The translations under genes and the position numbers were made by a program. A stretch of 64,000 bases of DNA, taken from Plasmodiophora brassicae (taxonomy: Eukaryota > Endomyxa > Phytomyxea > Plasmodiophorida > Plasmodiophoridae). The first letter of the stretch is position 1. The number at the start of each line of letters is the position of its first letter. Location of the stretch: positions 868,001 through 932,000 of the forward strand of contig JASFAU010000004.1 in assembly GCA_039704465.1 (NCBI GenBank). Direction: 5' to 3'. Positions 33,201 through 44,000 of this stretch are shown piece by piece. The notes beneath the pieces were generated by a model that saw only the letters and a list, made by a program, of their open reading frames with translations, did not search any database and was not told the DNA's origin.

Positions 33201-34042
33201 TCATGAGCCTGGAACCCGAGCATTGCCCTCCTTTTCAATCTCCTTCCGCATGGCGTCGACCCATTCTTGGGCCCTCGACCGTGAACAGGCAGACATGATC
33301 AGATCACGTCTGTTCTCAGGAGCCCGCAACACCAGACAGTTGATCATACGCTCAGCGCCGTCCTCTATCATATCAACTGTGGCATTCCGAAGCGACAGCG
33401 ACTTGATAACGTACTTGTCCTTGGCGCTCTTGAACATGGACGGCGAACCCGACGCCAGGCGACGGAACATGCGGAAATCGCTTTCACGTGCAAAGTAAAA
33501 CAATTGCCCGTTCATAAGGGCGAAATAACGGTTACACCACGACGTAAAATTCAGGCGACCCTTCTTGAACATCGACCCGTGCTTGACCACATTCAGGTCC
33601 GCCGTGCTCTTTTTGTCCAGCTTGTCAATCAGCGGCTGGAACGCTTCACGCCACTACATCGTCATCGCGTCAGAGCAACGCCGAGCCCGACAATTACCAA
33701 GGGGCCGCGTACCTTATTGAGAACATACGCGGAATCAGCGCGGAAGTGGTACGTCCTCGATGCTTGCGTCAGTGCAAAGTCCAGAGGACCAGGCTCCGAG
33801 ATCAACAAGATATCTGCGAGACAAAGATGCCCCAGGCTGCCGTCGGCGCGATCGGTGTACTCGTCCTTGGTGTCCAAGTACCAGTGCAGCTGACCATCAC
33901 TGTACAGCGCGAAGAACCGTCGTCGCCAGTTCTTGTTCGTGTTACCACGTTTGAACAGGAACGACGAGATCAGGATCTTCGGGACGGCATCCGGAGTAGG
34001 CCCCGCCGCCGCCGACTCTTCTGGTTTGGCTGTGGACGTCAT
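33201..34042 (-). CDS. Tandem PH-domain protein
   Basis: Exons on the minus strand: 34042-33713 and 33653-33201; 260 aa. The first PH domain (residues ~23-120) has FLFKRGNTNKNWRRRFFALY and the ending WREAFQPLI, the latter reached only across the intron. The second (~135-250) has GSMFKKGRLNFTSWCNRYFA and the conserved Trp near its end in RAQEWVDAMRKEI. PH domains bind phosphoinositides or proteins. A Lys/Arg-rich β1-β2 loop suggests lipid binding. No other domain. Probably a membrane-targeting adaptor. Confidence 0.85.
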
Positions 34043-34594
34043 GTTACAATCTGAGGGCTCCCGCAGTCGTGGCTTCAGAATGACCGTTGCAACCCTGGCC
34101 GCTGCCGGGCTAAATCGGGCAGCGCCCGCATAAGTCGTGTTCTAAATCGGTCGCGGCCAGTGAACTCGCACTTCACAGGAACGGGGACGCCGGGACGGAT
34201 GAAGCCGCCAGGTGAAGGGCAAAAGTAGAACCATATGCAACCTGCAAAAACGGCTCTGATACTTCCCGACGTATCTAATCGTGCCATCAAGCTGACTTGT
34301 TTGGACCCTGCCAACCATCATGCAACTAAGAGATTGACGACGCGGACACCTTCAGTATTGTTCAGAGGTCCAATCCGCAAGGATTTCTACACCGACTAGG
34401 ACGTATACTGTGGGCCTTTGTCTCGAGCAATGCCGAACGGCAACTAATAATAGCGGACTATGTAGTATAGGACGTAGGCGTTCAGTCCGTTCACGGCGTA
34501 GGTACCTCCCGTCGACGCAGGATCCCCACGGGATGCGATTGGGGCCCCGCTTTCAGACTCCCCGCGAATTGTACAGCGCACGCCTGTTTTCGCC
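34043..34594. other. Intergenic, nothing resolved
   Basis: About 550 bp between divergent genes. Short frames occur on both strands (for example minus 34075-34314) but without coding composition or splice support. Confidence 0.35.
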
Positions 34595-34960
34595 ATGCGC
34601 CTGGTCGCAGTTGCAGTACTGCTGAGTGCTACCTTCCTGGGGCATGCGCAAGTCTACAGTGAGGCCTACGGCGACGACACTCTTGTCGAAGTACTACTGG
34701 ATGCTCGTTATGCGCCGGCCGTTGCCGTCTCGCTCTACGGCCTGGTTCTGGTGGCCCGCCACCGCGCACAACTAATACCGTTGCATCAACTGCCCCTGTC
34801 CACGTGTGCACCTGTTCGCACGAACCCGGTTCCTATCTCCCCCCGTCGCCGCCCGGTTGCGCCTGTCCAGGCTCCGTACCCCATCGACCCTCATCCTACT
34901 GTCCTGCCCAGCACGGTCGCCCACGATGTCGCTGGCAGTGTCCCAGTTGCCGCCTGGTAG
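34595..34960 (+). CDS. Small secreted protein, candidate
   Basis: ATG 34595 opens a 121-aa frame with a clear signal peptide (MRLVAVAVLLSATFLGHAQ). The mature part is Pro/Val-rich at its end. A different frame of the same bases is Cys-rich (from ~34800: HVCTCSHEPGSYLPPSPPGC, then RCRWQCPSCRLVGR), so a splice that joins the signal peptide to that frame would give a Cys-rich secreted protein. The only AG downstream of plausible donors (34870) did not give a clean join. Product and exact structure uncertain. Confidence 0.4.
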   Translation: MRLVAVAVLLSATFLGHAQVYSEAYGDDTLVEVLLDARYAPAVAVSLYGLVLVARHRAQLIPLHQLPLSTCAPVRTNPVPISPRRRPVAPVQAPYPIDPHPTVLPSTVAHDVAGSVPVAAW

Positions 34961-35117
34961 GCCGTGCGTACCTGGTACCGCCTCGTATGAACAGTGAATG
35001 CATGAACGAATCGCCTCGTAAATGCGTCCCAGCAGGCGATTTTGCCACGCGAATGAACGAACGATGTTGTAATGTTTGACCCACAGCGTTGTGGTGCGGA
35101 CGACGAAAGACGAGTTA

Positions 35118-35706
35118 CTAAGCCCGGGCGGACACGTGCCTAGATCGACGAGCCCGCTGAGAACGACGCTGTGAACGAACAGCAACGGGAGCTGTCGCTC
35201 CCGTTGCCGATGCGGTTTGCACGGTTGCTGGCGCAGACTGATGCTGAGCAGGCGCCGATGTTGAAAATTCGGCCATTTCTTGCCACGAGACAATAGAATT
35301 CAGTGATACGGAATGATAGCCAGCGGCGTCCCTTACGTTGTGCGAACGATACGTTCTGCTGGCGCGGCTGCACCATGTACTGGTTCCCAGCACCGTCCAG
35401 GTAAAAGAAGAACCACTCCTTGCACCTTGCAACGAGTCACAACCGGAGAAGGCACACGGCAATGGGCGTCACGTACATCGGGCACCGGTTCGTCACTTTG
35501 GCCCATTCCAGGATGCACTCCAGGCACATGACATGCGTGCAGGACGACAGCTTCGGGGGCTTCGTCGGCGTCTCGAAGCAGATCGGGCACTGCCCGATGC
35601 CAGCGCCGACCTTGTGACGTGCCGGCTGCACGCGGCACGCCTTACCCTTGGCCATCGGCGGGACTGCGCTTTCCAGGACGTCCCCGGCCGGACTGGGATC
35701 GTTCAT
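35118..35706 (-). CDS. Small RING-finger protein, probable E3 ubiquitin ligase
   Basis: Exons on the minus strand: 35706-35477, 35425-35337, 35278-35118; 159 aa. A C3HC4 RING is assembled across the first intron: CPICFETPTKPPKLSSC, THVMCLECILEW, then RCPMC. The C-terminal region is Ala/Ser/Thr/Arg-rich. Both introns end in AAG rather than a pyrimidine-AG, an unusual but repeatable feature. A second Met (MAKGKACRVQ) could also start the protein. RING proteins bring E2-ubiquitin to substrates; no substrate domain is visible. Confidence 0.75.
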
Positions 35707-35924
35707 CGGAGAAGGACCCTATCGGACAACCGTGGATCACAAGCCGTTCCGGGCCCATGTTTTACCGTTGACACTGCCCAGGCCCGCGACTGAACGAGAC
35801 GGCGCCCAAGGCCACGAGGGCAACGCGCGATCACTGCTCAGGGTATACCCGTGAACAGAACAGCGAGCCATTGCATGCCGACCCTGCTGCATGCTGTATT
35901 TATTGATGCGATGGGGCGTACGGA

Positions 35925-36743
35925 TCAGGAGTGCCGGCGCTGGGTGGGACGACTGGATGCCGCTGGGCGCTGGGACACGGCCGAAGCACTTTGCTGAGCG
36001 CGCTGGAGCTCGTCGGGGTCTGCAAACAGTCGGACAGTCAGGTGTGTACATGGTCAGAGTACCCTGGATGGCATGCAGTGACCGATGGTTGCCAGGAGTT
36101 TCGGCATGCCGAATGCCATGACCATCGTCATTAGCATCATGATCTATTGCGAAGCGTTTAGGGAGTTGCGAGACGCATTGGTACATGTGGTCAACTGACA
36201 GCCATGGGGCTCTGGAACATTGACAATGGGTTAAATGGGGCCCTCGTCTCGAAATACTGGTTCCTGGCATCTGGCGATACACTCAACGGGAACGGGACCG
36301 CCGCACCACCTTGCGTTAAATATCGCGCACGGATCCGTCCTTTCGCTGCGATATCGACGCGAATCTGTGTGACGTACGAAGCGTCAGCGAGTTGCCCGAC
36401 CCCGGTACGAAGACAACATACCGGACGGAAAGTGTAATCGATTGAGTCGATCGTAACCAGGTACGAGCCAGGCAGCAGGTTGTCACTGGCGTATGCAGCA
36501 TATCAGAGACCCGGATCCCAGAGGGATGACGACGACACCAGCCGACAATGTGAATGCGCCAGCAGCGTTCGGGATGGCTTCGAACTGCCCACCGTTCAAC
36601 TTCACACGAACGGCGCTCGGGTGGCCCACGAGCACGCGCCCTGTAATCGATCGGGCAGCCGGCGCATCGCTCGCCGATGAGAGCGCTCCTGCAAGGGCCA
36701 GTGCCCATACGGCCGCCACGGACCATCCGTGCAACAAACCCAT
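35925..36743 (-). CDS. EMC7: ER membrane protein complex subunit 7
   Basis: Exons on the minus strand: 36743-36547, 36485-36422, 36364-36200, 36143-36083, 36019-35925; 193 aa. A signal peptide is followed by the EMC7 β-sandwich (ITGRVLVGHPSAVRVKLNGG; DNLLPGSYLVTIDSIDYTFR; IRVDIAAKGRIRARY). Then FNPLSMFQSPMA and the Met-rich transmembrane segment IMMLMTMVMAFGMPKLLATI, and a short cytosolic tail starting DPDELQRAQQS. All these match EMC7 in order. The EMC inserts tail-anchored and multipass proteins at the ER. Five exons, all introns 56-63 nt. Lies 218 bp from the RING gene on the same strand. Confidence 0.88.
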
Positions 36744-37189
36744 TTGGACGCACGCCGCGAACTGATCACGCGCACCGCACACCAACCAACCATGATCTGG
36801 CCTGGCGGCTGGGTCGCATCGTGGGGCAGAGAACGCGCCGCCGACGCTTACTCAATATGTCAGCGAACCGACGGGCCTGAAACGTGCCCGGTCTGAAAGC
36901 TGGCCGTCATCTCAAGTTAGACTCCTGGTGCAGGCGTTTCGCTCTGCTACGTAAGGACAGGCGACATGGCTAGTAGAAGACACCGGAAGGTGCCCGGGCG
37001 CTGAACCGCTCGCTATACCTAAGTGGAATAGGTAGTACATACTGAATACAGAGTGAGCACGTTCCAAAACGAACGCCGTTCGTAGGGGTCGGCCGTTTTG
37101 AAAGGGCGCGGGTTGCCCGACGCGCGTGGACGATCAGTTCGATTGGCAAACGTGGGACGGGCCACGCGTGCAACGATTCATCTGCGGCA
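36744..37189. other. Divergent intergenic region EMC7/HSD17B10
   Basis: About 450 bp between divergently read genes. No supported frame. A minus-strand frame from 37608 is a shadow of the SDR gene. Presumably holds both promoters. Confidence 0.4.
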
Positions 37190-38342
37190 ATGAAGGTGGA
37201 GGGCAACGTGTTCGTTGTGACTGGCGCTGGATCCGGGCTTGGGCGTGCGACATGCGATGCGATCGTGCGTCGCGGCGGACGCGTTATCGTAGGCGACAAA
37301 TGCGGTTTAAGGTTGGGGAGACCTTGACTGAGGGATGCGATTGTAGGCGCTCGATATGAACGCAAAAGCAGGCGAAGAGCTGGTTGCCGATCATGGGTCC
37401 GCTGTGTTCTTCGCCGTTGCGAACGTTCTTGACAGCAGTCCGTACACTGGCATGATGCGTATGTGCGACAATGGATAACGAGTACGTTCAGAGGCGGTTT
37501 CGGGTGCGTTGACGGCAGGCCAGTCGAAGCTGGGCCCGATTCGAGGTACGTGGGCTTGCGCTCCACAGCGGCGCACCTTACGATGAGTTCTCGCAGGCCT
37601 GGTATCATGCGCCGGAATCGGTAGGCCGCGTAAAGTTCTTTCCTCTAAGGGCCCACATTCGCTCGAAGACTTCCAGACCGTCATCAACGTAGGATCTGCT
37701 ATTGCGCATCCCTGCCGGCAACTCCAACGTGAACGTTAGGTGAACCTCGTTGGGACATTCAATGTTCTTCGCCTTGTGTGCGAGCAGATCGCCAAGAACC
37801 CACCCACGGGCCCGGATCAGGAGCGCGGAGTCATTATCAACGTTTCAAGTGTCGCCGCGAAAGACGGCCAGATCGGACAGGTATCCCCTGCCCGCCAGTG
37901 TTGGATATTACGATTCGCGTGTAACGTCGTCGCGTGCAGGCGTCATACTCCGCGTCCAAAGCTGCCGTCGATGGGATGAATTTACCGCTGGCACGCGAGC
38001 TCGCTGCGCATGGTAGGTGACGTCTGTCTCCAGGATTCTGCTAGGAAACTGACATGCAGGGTAGGCATCCGAGTGCTCTCAATTGCTCCCGGTATATTCA
38101 TAACGCCGGTATGCAAGTAGCAACCCCGATGCTCTCGCCGTCGTATGCTTACCTGGGTATGGTAGATGGCGAAGGAACTATCACCGCAAGTGCAGGCCTC
38201 TCTCGCTAAACAGGTCCCGTTCCCACCGCGGCTGGGCAACCCGCCCGAATTCGCCGCCCTCTGCATCGCGATAATCGAAAACCCGTACCTGAACGGCGAG
38301 AGCATTCGCCTTGACGGATCCATCCGCATGTCGGCCATGTGA
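37190..38342 (+). CDS. HSD17B10: 3-hydroxyacyl-CoA dehydrogenase type 2 (HSD17B10-like SDR)
   Basis: Eight exons as read: 37190-37288, 37347-37437, 37492-37545, 37597-37688, 37740-37880, 37940-38012, 38065-38108, 38166-38342; 256 aa. Short-chain dehydrogenase landmarks in order: TGAGSGLG (NAD binding), SCAGIG where the family usually has [17 protein letters not shown], catalytic Ser in [13 protein letters not shown] with catalytic Tyr and Lys, [10 protein letters not shown], and the HSD17B10 C-terminus [20 protein letters not shown] … [14 protein letters not shown]. The enzyme oxidises 3-hydroxyacyl-CoA in mitochondrial β-oxidation and isoleucine breakdown. No clear mitochondrial leader. Odd: Ser for Asn in the NAG motif. 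Confidence 0.92.
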
Positions 38343-38380
38343 TCGGCTGATCGCCGGAGCCACTGAATACAGCGTCTGTG

Positions 38381-41300
38381 ATGCGGCGCGGGAGCATTTC
38401 GGAGGACAGTGGCCCGTCGTCGCGGTCCGTGGCGGACTCCGCGAAGTCCGCCGGCACGAAGTCACCGTTTCACGTCATGGATCGCCTTATCAGTGACGAG
38501 CTCCGGCGTGAATTAGGCGGGTCGGTCTCGATTCTTCCCGGGCGACGATCTAAAAAGGGGCGTCCGCCTGTGGCTCCTGTCCAGGCCAAACCGAAATTGT
38601 CGAAGAGTGCAGCGAAGAAGCTAGCACGGATCGAGGATGTTAAGGAGAAAGCCGCTGTCCGGAAACAGCTGTTGACATCGTTGGCGGTCAACGCGCTTAC
38701 CGATGCGGATCTTACATTAATGCACCCGTCCGGCAGAGTCGGACAGCAGCTGTCAGCTAAACAACGCGCTAAAATCGCCTTTCAGCGGCAGCGTTCTGGT
38801 CTGCCGTTGCAGACCAACGACCTGGATGCTCTCTATTGCAAACGGCCTCCCGAAGATCAGGAGGATTCCTCAGAGGATCTCGGTCATGCCGGTAATGACG
38901 ATATTCCGAGCGCGACCCTGCCGGCAGTGTCAACCCAACCGGCATCCCTCACCGTCGTTCACGTTTCCCATCGACCAAAGCGTCGTCGCGTCGTCCTGTT
39001 CGATAAGTCTGCTGAGGTTGCCCCACCCCAGACCGCAACTGGTCCTGTTTCCGACCTGGTAATCTTGCCAGATGACGTCCTTGCAGCAGTTGCTGTCGCC
39101 GAGGATCCTGGTCAGGATGCCCCTGCTTGCAATGTTGACGAGAACCCGTCTGCTGGCATATGTACACCTGAAGTCCAAGACGCTCGTCAAGTACCATCAG
39201 CGCTAAAGCCAGGAGCCGCTAACGCGGTGCCTGTAGCGACCGTTGCGATGCACCAGTCGATCGTACGGAGCCAGGAGGTCATCGACAGCCGCTGCAAGTT
39301 GCCGGTCTATTCGGAGGAGCAGGCCATCGTCGAGTGCATCCACGAGAACCGGGTCACCATGATATGCGGCGCGACCGGTTCCGGCAAGACGACGCAGATC
39401 TGCCAGTTCCTGTACGAGGCCGGGTACTCGTTCGGCGACCGCCCTGGCATGATCGCCATCACACAACCGAGGCGTGTGGCTGCTCGTGCCATGTCGGAAC
39501 GCGTTCGCCACGAAATGGGTGATCGGGGCGCTCACGTCGGGTATCAGGTCCGGTTCGAGAACGACGTCTCCGACGACACCCGCATCAAGTTCCTGACGGA
39601 TGGTATCCTCCTGGCGGAGATCCAGGAAGACCTGCTGATATCCCGGTACTCGGTCATCATCATCGACGAGGCCCACGAGCGAACGCTGAACACCGACCTG
39701 CTCATCGGCCTGCTGTCTCGAATCATTACCCTGCGCGGCGACCTTCGCCTTGTCATCATGTCGGCGACGATGCGTATCCAAGACTTTCGCGACAACCGGG
39801 TCCTGGTGAGTCGGCGGCCGCTACGTGTTGTAATCGTTCGTTTGCTGACGTCGTTCCGTGACAAGTTCCCGATTGAGCCGCCGGTCATCGAAGTGGCCAG
39901 CCGCCTGCATCCTGTTACCGTCCGGTTCAGTAAGCGGACCGAGCTGGACGACTACGTCGGCGCCGCGTTCAACAAAGTGTGCAAGATCCACCAGCGCCTC
40001 CCGCCGGGTGGCGTCCTCGTGTTCCTGACCGGCAAAGACGAGATCCAGCGCATGTGTTCGCTTCTGACGGAACGGTATCGTCACGGGACGATTTCTCGGG
40101 AGGGCCCCGTCTGACCGCCGCTGGCAGGTTCACGCCCAACGAGATGATCGCCCTGCCGTTGCATGCCCAGCTCTCCCCAGAGGCCCAGATGCGTGTGTTT
40201 GCGTCGTACCCTGACGACATGCGCCTGGTGGTCGTGGCCACTAACGTCGCTGAGACGTCGCTGACGATCCCGAACATTCGATACGTGGTGGACAGTGGTC
40301 GGCACAAGGAGCGCGTGTACGACCCCTCGACGGGCGTGTCCTCGTTCATCGTCAGCTGGATCTCGAAGGCGTCCGCCGACCAGCGTTCGGGTCGGGCTGG
40401 GAGAACAGGGCCCGGGCACTGCTACCGGCTGTATAGCAGCGCCGTCTACAACGACGAGTTCCCCGAGTTCAGCGCTCCAGAGATCTGTGAGCTCCCTGTC
40501 GATGGCATCGTCCTACGGTTGAAATCCATGGCCATCGATGACGTGGACGCGTTCCCGTTCCCGACGCCTCCGGACCGGAACGCGCTAGCGTCCGCCCATC
40601 GACTTCTCGTCGCCCTGGGCGCTCTCGAATGCGGCAAGATCACCCGTCTTGGTAAGCGCATGGCCCAGCTGCCGCTGGCGCCTCGGTTCGCGAAGATGGT
40701 CGTCCTGTCACGACAGGCAAATTGCATGCCGTACATGATCGCCATCGTCGCCGCCGAGACCGTCGGCCAGCTTCGCGTCCCTGACGGGATGGACGGCGAT
40801 GTCCCAGACGCAGATCGCGATGAGCAACAGCCGAGAATGAAGCCGATGCGGTTGGATACGACGTCCGACCTTCTGTCGTCGTTAGCGATCGTCTGCGCGT
40901 ATGACTTCGTGGCCCCGGACGATCGTCCCGCATTCTGCAAGTCCCAGCACGTTCGCTCTCGCGCGTTGCACGAAGTCGGGCGCCTTCGCGAACTGCTCCA
41001 GGCGCGTTGCAAGCTCCAGGGTCCAGTGCTTCGACTGCCGCCTCCGTCGCTCGCGCAGCGCGCGCTGCTGATTCAGCTGATCGCCAGTGGCCTGTGCGAC
41101 CAGGTGGCGCGCAAGTGGCCCGACGGTTTACACAGGCCTGAAGGGCATCGTAGCGCGTACCAGTGCACGACCCTGGACGGGCCCGTGTACCTGCACCCGA
41201 GATCGGCGCTGTTCCCTGCCGAGCACCAGCCCGAGCTCTGCGTCTACCGGGAAATCGTCCGCAACGAGAACAAGGCGTACATCATGGGCGCCACCGGCAT

Positions 41301-41837
41301 CCGCCCTGCCATCCTGTACCGCGTCTGTCCCCAGCTCTGCACGCTGTCGTCCCCGTTAGGTCAGGCGTGGTTCCTCTCCGCTCGATCTGTCGTTCCGCTG
41401 ACTTGGACGCTGTGCTTGTAGAATCGCCGGCGCCGTCGTACGACAAGGACTCGGACAGGGTGCACTGCACGCGAACGTGCACGTTCGGTCCCGGGAGGTG
41501 GCCGCTGCCTGACGTCCGGGGGTACTGTCCCGATGCGCCGCGCCTGGCGAACTGGTTCGCGCTGGCCCTTCTCCAAGGCGACGTTATCGACCATTTCGCT
41601 GCCCTGCGCCCGCATCTTCGTGTCCGTCCTAGCGCCATGGTTGCCGAGCATCAGACGAACGCGTCGGTGCTGGCGTTCCTGGGCGCGTTGGGTCGGCGGG
41701 CGTCGCTAGCGGAGGCGAAGGAGCAATGGAGGCGGCAACCGTCCTGGTTGAGAAGGGAGCTGCTGGCGCTCGTCCAGCGATCGTCGTTCGACTTTGACGA
41801 ATGGTGGGGCACGCTGCACGCCATAGTTGCGAAGTAA
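38381..41837 (+). CDS. DHX37: DEAH RNA helicase DHX37/Dhr1 (18S rRNA maturation)
   Basis: Exons as read: 38381-39805, 39866-40074, 40128-41359, 41422-41837; 1093 aa. After a ~290-residue acidic/basic N-terminus comes LPVYSEEQAIVECIHENRV. The helicase motifs follow: GATGSGKTT (I), DEAH (II), SAT (III), NVAETSLTIPNIRYVVDSG and QRSGRAGRTGPG (VI). YRLYSSAVYNDEFPEFSAPE and FPFPTPP are specific to DHX37/Dhr1. The OB-fold/C-terminal region (AYIMGATGIRPAIL) continues across the last intron. Dhr1 removes U3 snoRNA from pre-18S rRNA. The first intron is 60 nt with no in-frame stop, so an unspliced reading looks open. Starts 38 bp after the SDR stop. Confidence 0.93.
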
Positions 41838-41914
41838 ACCGACGTGCTTCGAGTAGTTATGTGATTGGGTTTACTGACAACGCGCTGGGCTGCTGATGGG
41901 AGGGGGCCCCGTCG

Positions 41915-42463
41915 TCAGTGCTGCGGTTCACCTTCGGTCTTCGGCGCCATCAAGCGCTTGCTAGAAGACGATACCGTCGTTGCTTTGTACATCAGCGTCA
42001 GTATGCTTTGGTCGGTCTCGCCGGGTTCGTTCTGGACGTCGGACAGGCGATACAGCGTCCCCATGAGATGTAGGCGAGTCTGCATGTCCAGCTTGCTGAT
42101 GGACGCTTGGATGGATTGCAGGTGGCCTTCAGGACTGCCTTCGGCATGACGACCGACAAGGCACCTGCTTAGGTGGCCGTGCAGGTTCTGACCGCCCGGC
42201 AGGACGACCTCGCACACTGGGCAACTAGTGGAGACTGTGGTTGGCGGCGGTGGTGTCATTGTCATCGTCGGGTATGGGTCGGCGACGCTGCCCATCGTCA
42301 TCTCGTTAACATCAGTGTCGAAATCCCACGTCAAGAACGTGTCCATGGACGACAGGTCGGATGAGAACAGGGCTGATGGTGTTGTCGTCGTCGTCGTCGT
42401 CGGTGCGCCCGGCCGGGACGGTTGCTGTACGGCACTCTGGAATGGGAAGAACGGACTGTTCAT
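41915..42463 (-). CDS. Cys2-His-Cys finger protein with LNK-like motif
   Basis: A 182-aa frame from ATG 42463 (a longer TTG-started frame exists upstream and a 5' exon is possible). Thr/Pro-rich N-terminus, then one C-x2-C…H-x3-C type finger (CPVCEVVLPGGQNLHGHLSR-C). The C-terminal segment reads SISKLDMQTRLHLMGTLYRL. It resembles the LD-x-x-TR-x-x-x-x-x-LYRLA motif known from plant LNK clock coactivators and relatives; the similarity is short. Function unknown. Converges on DHX37. Confidence 0.55.
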   Translation of the reverse strand: MNSPFFPFQSAVQQPSRPGAPTTTTTTTPSALFSSDLSSMDTFLTWDFDTDVNEMTMGSVADPYPTMTMTPPPPTTVSTSCPVCEVVLPGGQNLHGHLSRCLVGRHAEGSPEGHLQSIQASISKLDMQTRLHLMGTLYRLSDVQNEPGETDQSILTLMYKATTVSSSSKRLMAPKTEGEPQH

Positions 42464-42692
42464 CTGTGGAAGTGGAAGTGTGCACGGCGACGATGACGAT
42501 GGGCGGACTGGGCAGGCGAGCCGGCTGCGACGACGACGACAGCAACACGGCAAATAGTCCAATGAAGTGATCGTTCAGGGGTACCGAGCGCTCGGACGGA
42601 GGGCTAGCAACACACGATCGCGAGCACGTATCTGTCGATCCTCGGTTAAGCCGGTTGCGCCACCGTCGCGCGACGTCGAGCGCGTTGAGAGG

Positions 42693-43749
42693 TCACTGTG
42701 AGCGCATCCTGATTCGGACGTCACGAGGCACCCCGCGACACGATTCCACGAGGATGCCGGCACGGGGAGCCGAACGACGAACAGCGTCGAGCGTGTCGGC
42801 AGTGACCGACGGGTTACCCGTCAAGTCAACAATCTCGACGTGATCGTTCAGCAGCGAAGGGACGTCCTCAACTGGTAGCTGACGAGTCCAGGCGATATGA
42901 AGAGAGCGAAGGCGTGGCATGTAGATTCTGATGGATGACAGTCGCGAGCACCGATTCAGGTTCACCGCAGTGAGCGACGCGAAGACGCCATCGCCATCAA
43001 CGTACGCTATATCCGAACCTGAAAGATCAACCTCCTCTAGTGTGGCCCGCGAGGCAGAGATCACTCGGCCAATCGCTGGCGCATCAAGCCCCTTGTCGAC
43101 CAACGTTAGCACCGCTGCAAGCATGTGAAACACGAAAGCGATGTCTGACCTTACAGGTTGCTAATGACAGGACACGTAGCCGGGTAAAGCGCGGCAAATC
43201 CACCAGTATATCCGCGCCTGATAGATCAAGGACCTCCAGCAGGCCGGCGTTGACTTCGCTTATCGACCGCACGGCAAGGCCCGAACACAATCGGGCACGA
43301 AGTCGACAAAGGGCGGGGAATGCCATCCCCGGCGGGAGCAGCAGGCGCACAGGCGACCCACTGCAATCCAACGATACCAGTCGTTCGCTTATCGGTCGGA
43401 GAATGGCCTGCAGGGCCGTCAAGGACGGGCAGTGCGCAACGACCAGCTCACGCAGGTTCGTGAGCATGGCGCATAGCGTCGCGATCGCGGAAGAAGACAG
43501 ACGCTGGCAGGCCGTGACATCGAGTCGCACGATCGTATTGCACCAGCGTTCACAGAGCCGCACAGCATCCGCCGGGCGCACCGATCGGCAGGTCCCCAGC
43601 GCCAGCACGCGGACCGGCAGCGCACCCGGCGCCGCAATCAGCCTACGGTACTGCCGGCAGACCGCGCCGCATCGCACCAGATCGGGCACGGCGCTGCTGA
43701 ACGCCAGGATCGTCGCGACGATCTCGTCCGGCAACTTCGCCGGCCGCAT
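42693..43749 (-). CDS. F-box/leucine-rich-repeat protein
   Basis: Exons on the minus strand: 43749-43150 and 43091-42693; 332 aa. F-box at residues ~4-40 (KLPDEIVATILAFSSAVPDL). AMN1/FBXL-type LRRs follow (IVRLDVTACQRLSSSAIATL; LVSLDCSGSPVRLLLPPGM; EEVDLSGSDIAYVDGDG; VEIVDLTGNPSVTADTLDA). The 58-nt intron uses a donor at AAG|GTCAGA and joins LATCK to GLDAPAIGRV in phase. Probable substrate receptor of an SCF ligase (which uses CUL1, not the CUL3 of this window). Divergent from GET3, 251 bp between ATGs. Confidence 0.78.
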
Positions 43750-44000
43750 GGCGCAGCGAACGACCCCTTCGCAACGCCGAACGGGACGCGGCCGCAAAAA
43801 GGCCGACGGCTGACTGACCGGGCAGGACGAGCCGACGGCGTGGAACAATCGCACAGGCGGCTGCACTCATCGCGGCAGTGCGGCGCTGCAGACAGTACAC
43901 ACGCTGCAGTTCTGCGTCGGACACACGAGGCGACGCCGTAACGCTCTGAGCAGAAGGGTCCGTTTCAATTTTGGCCGTTTGCGGAGCGCTGCAGTCCGCG

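Noticed and set aside
39203..39781. 192-aa minus-strand ORF over DHX37
   Set aside because: Antisense to helicase motifs; no independent support.
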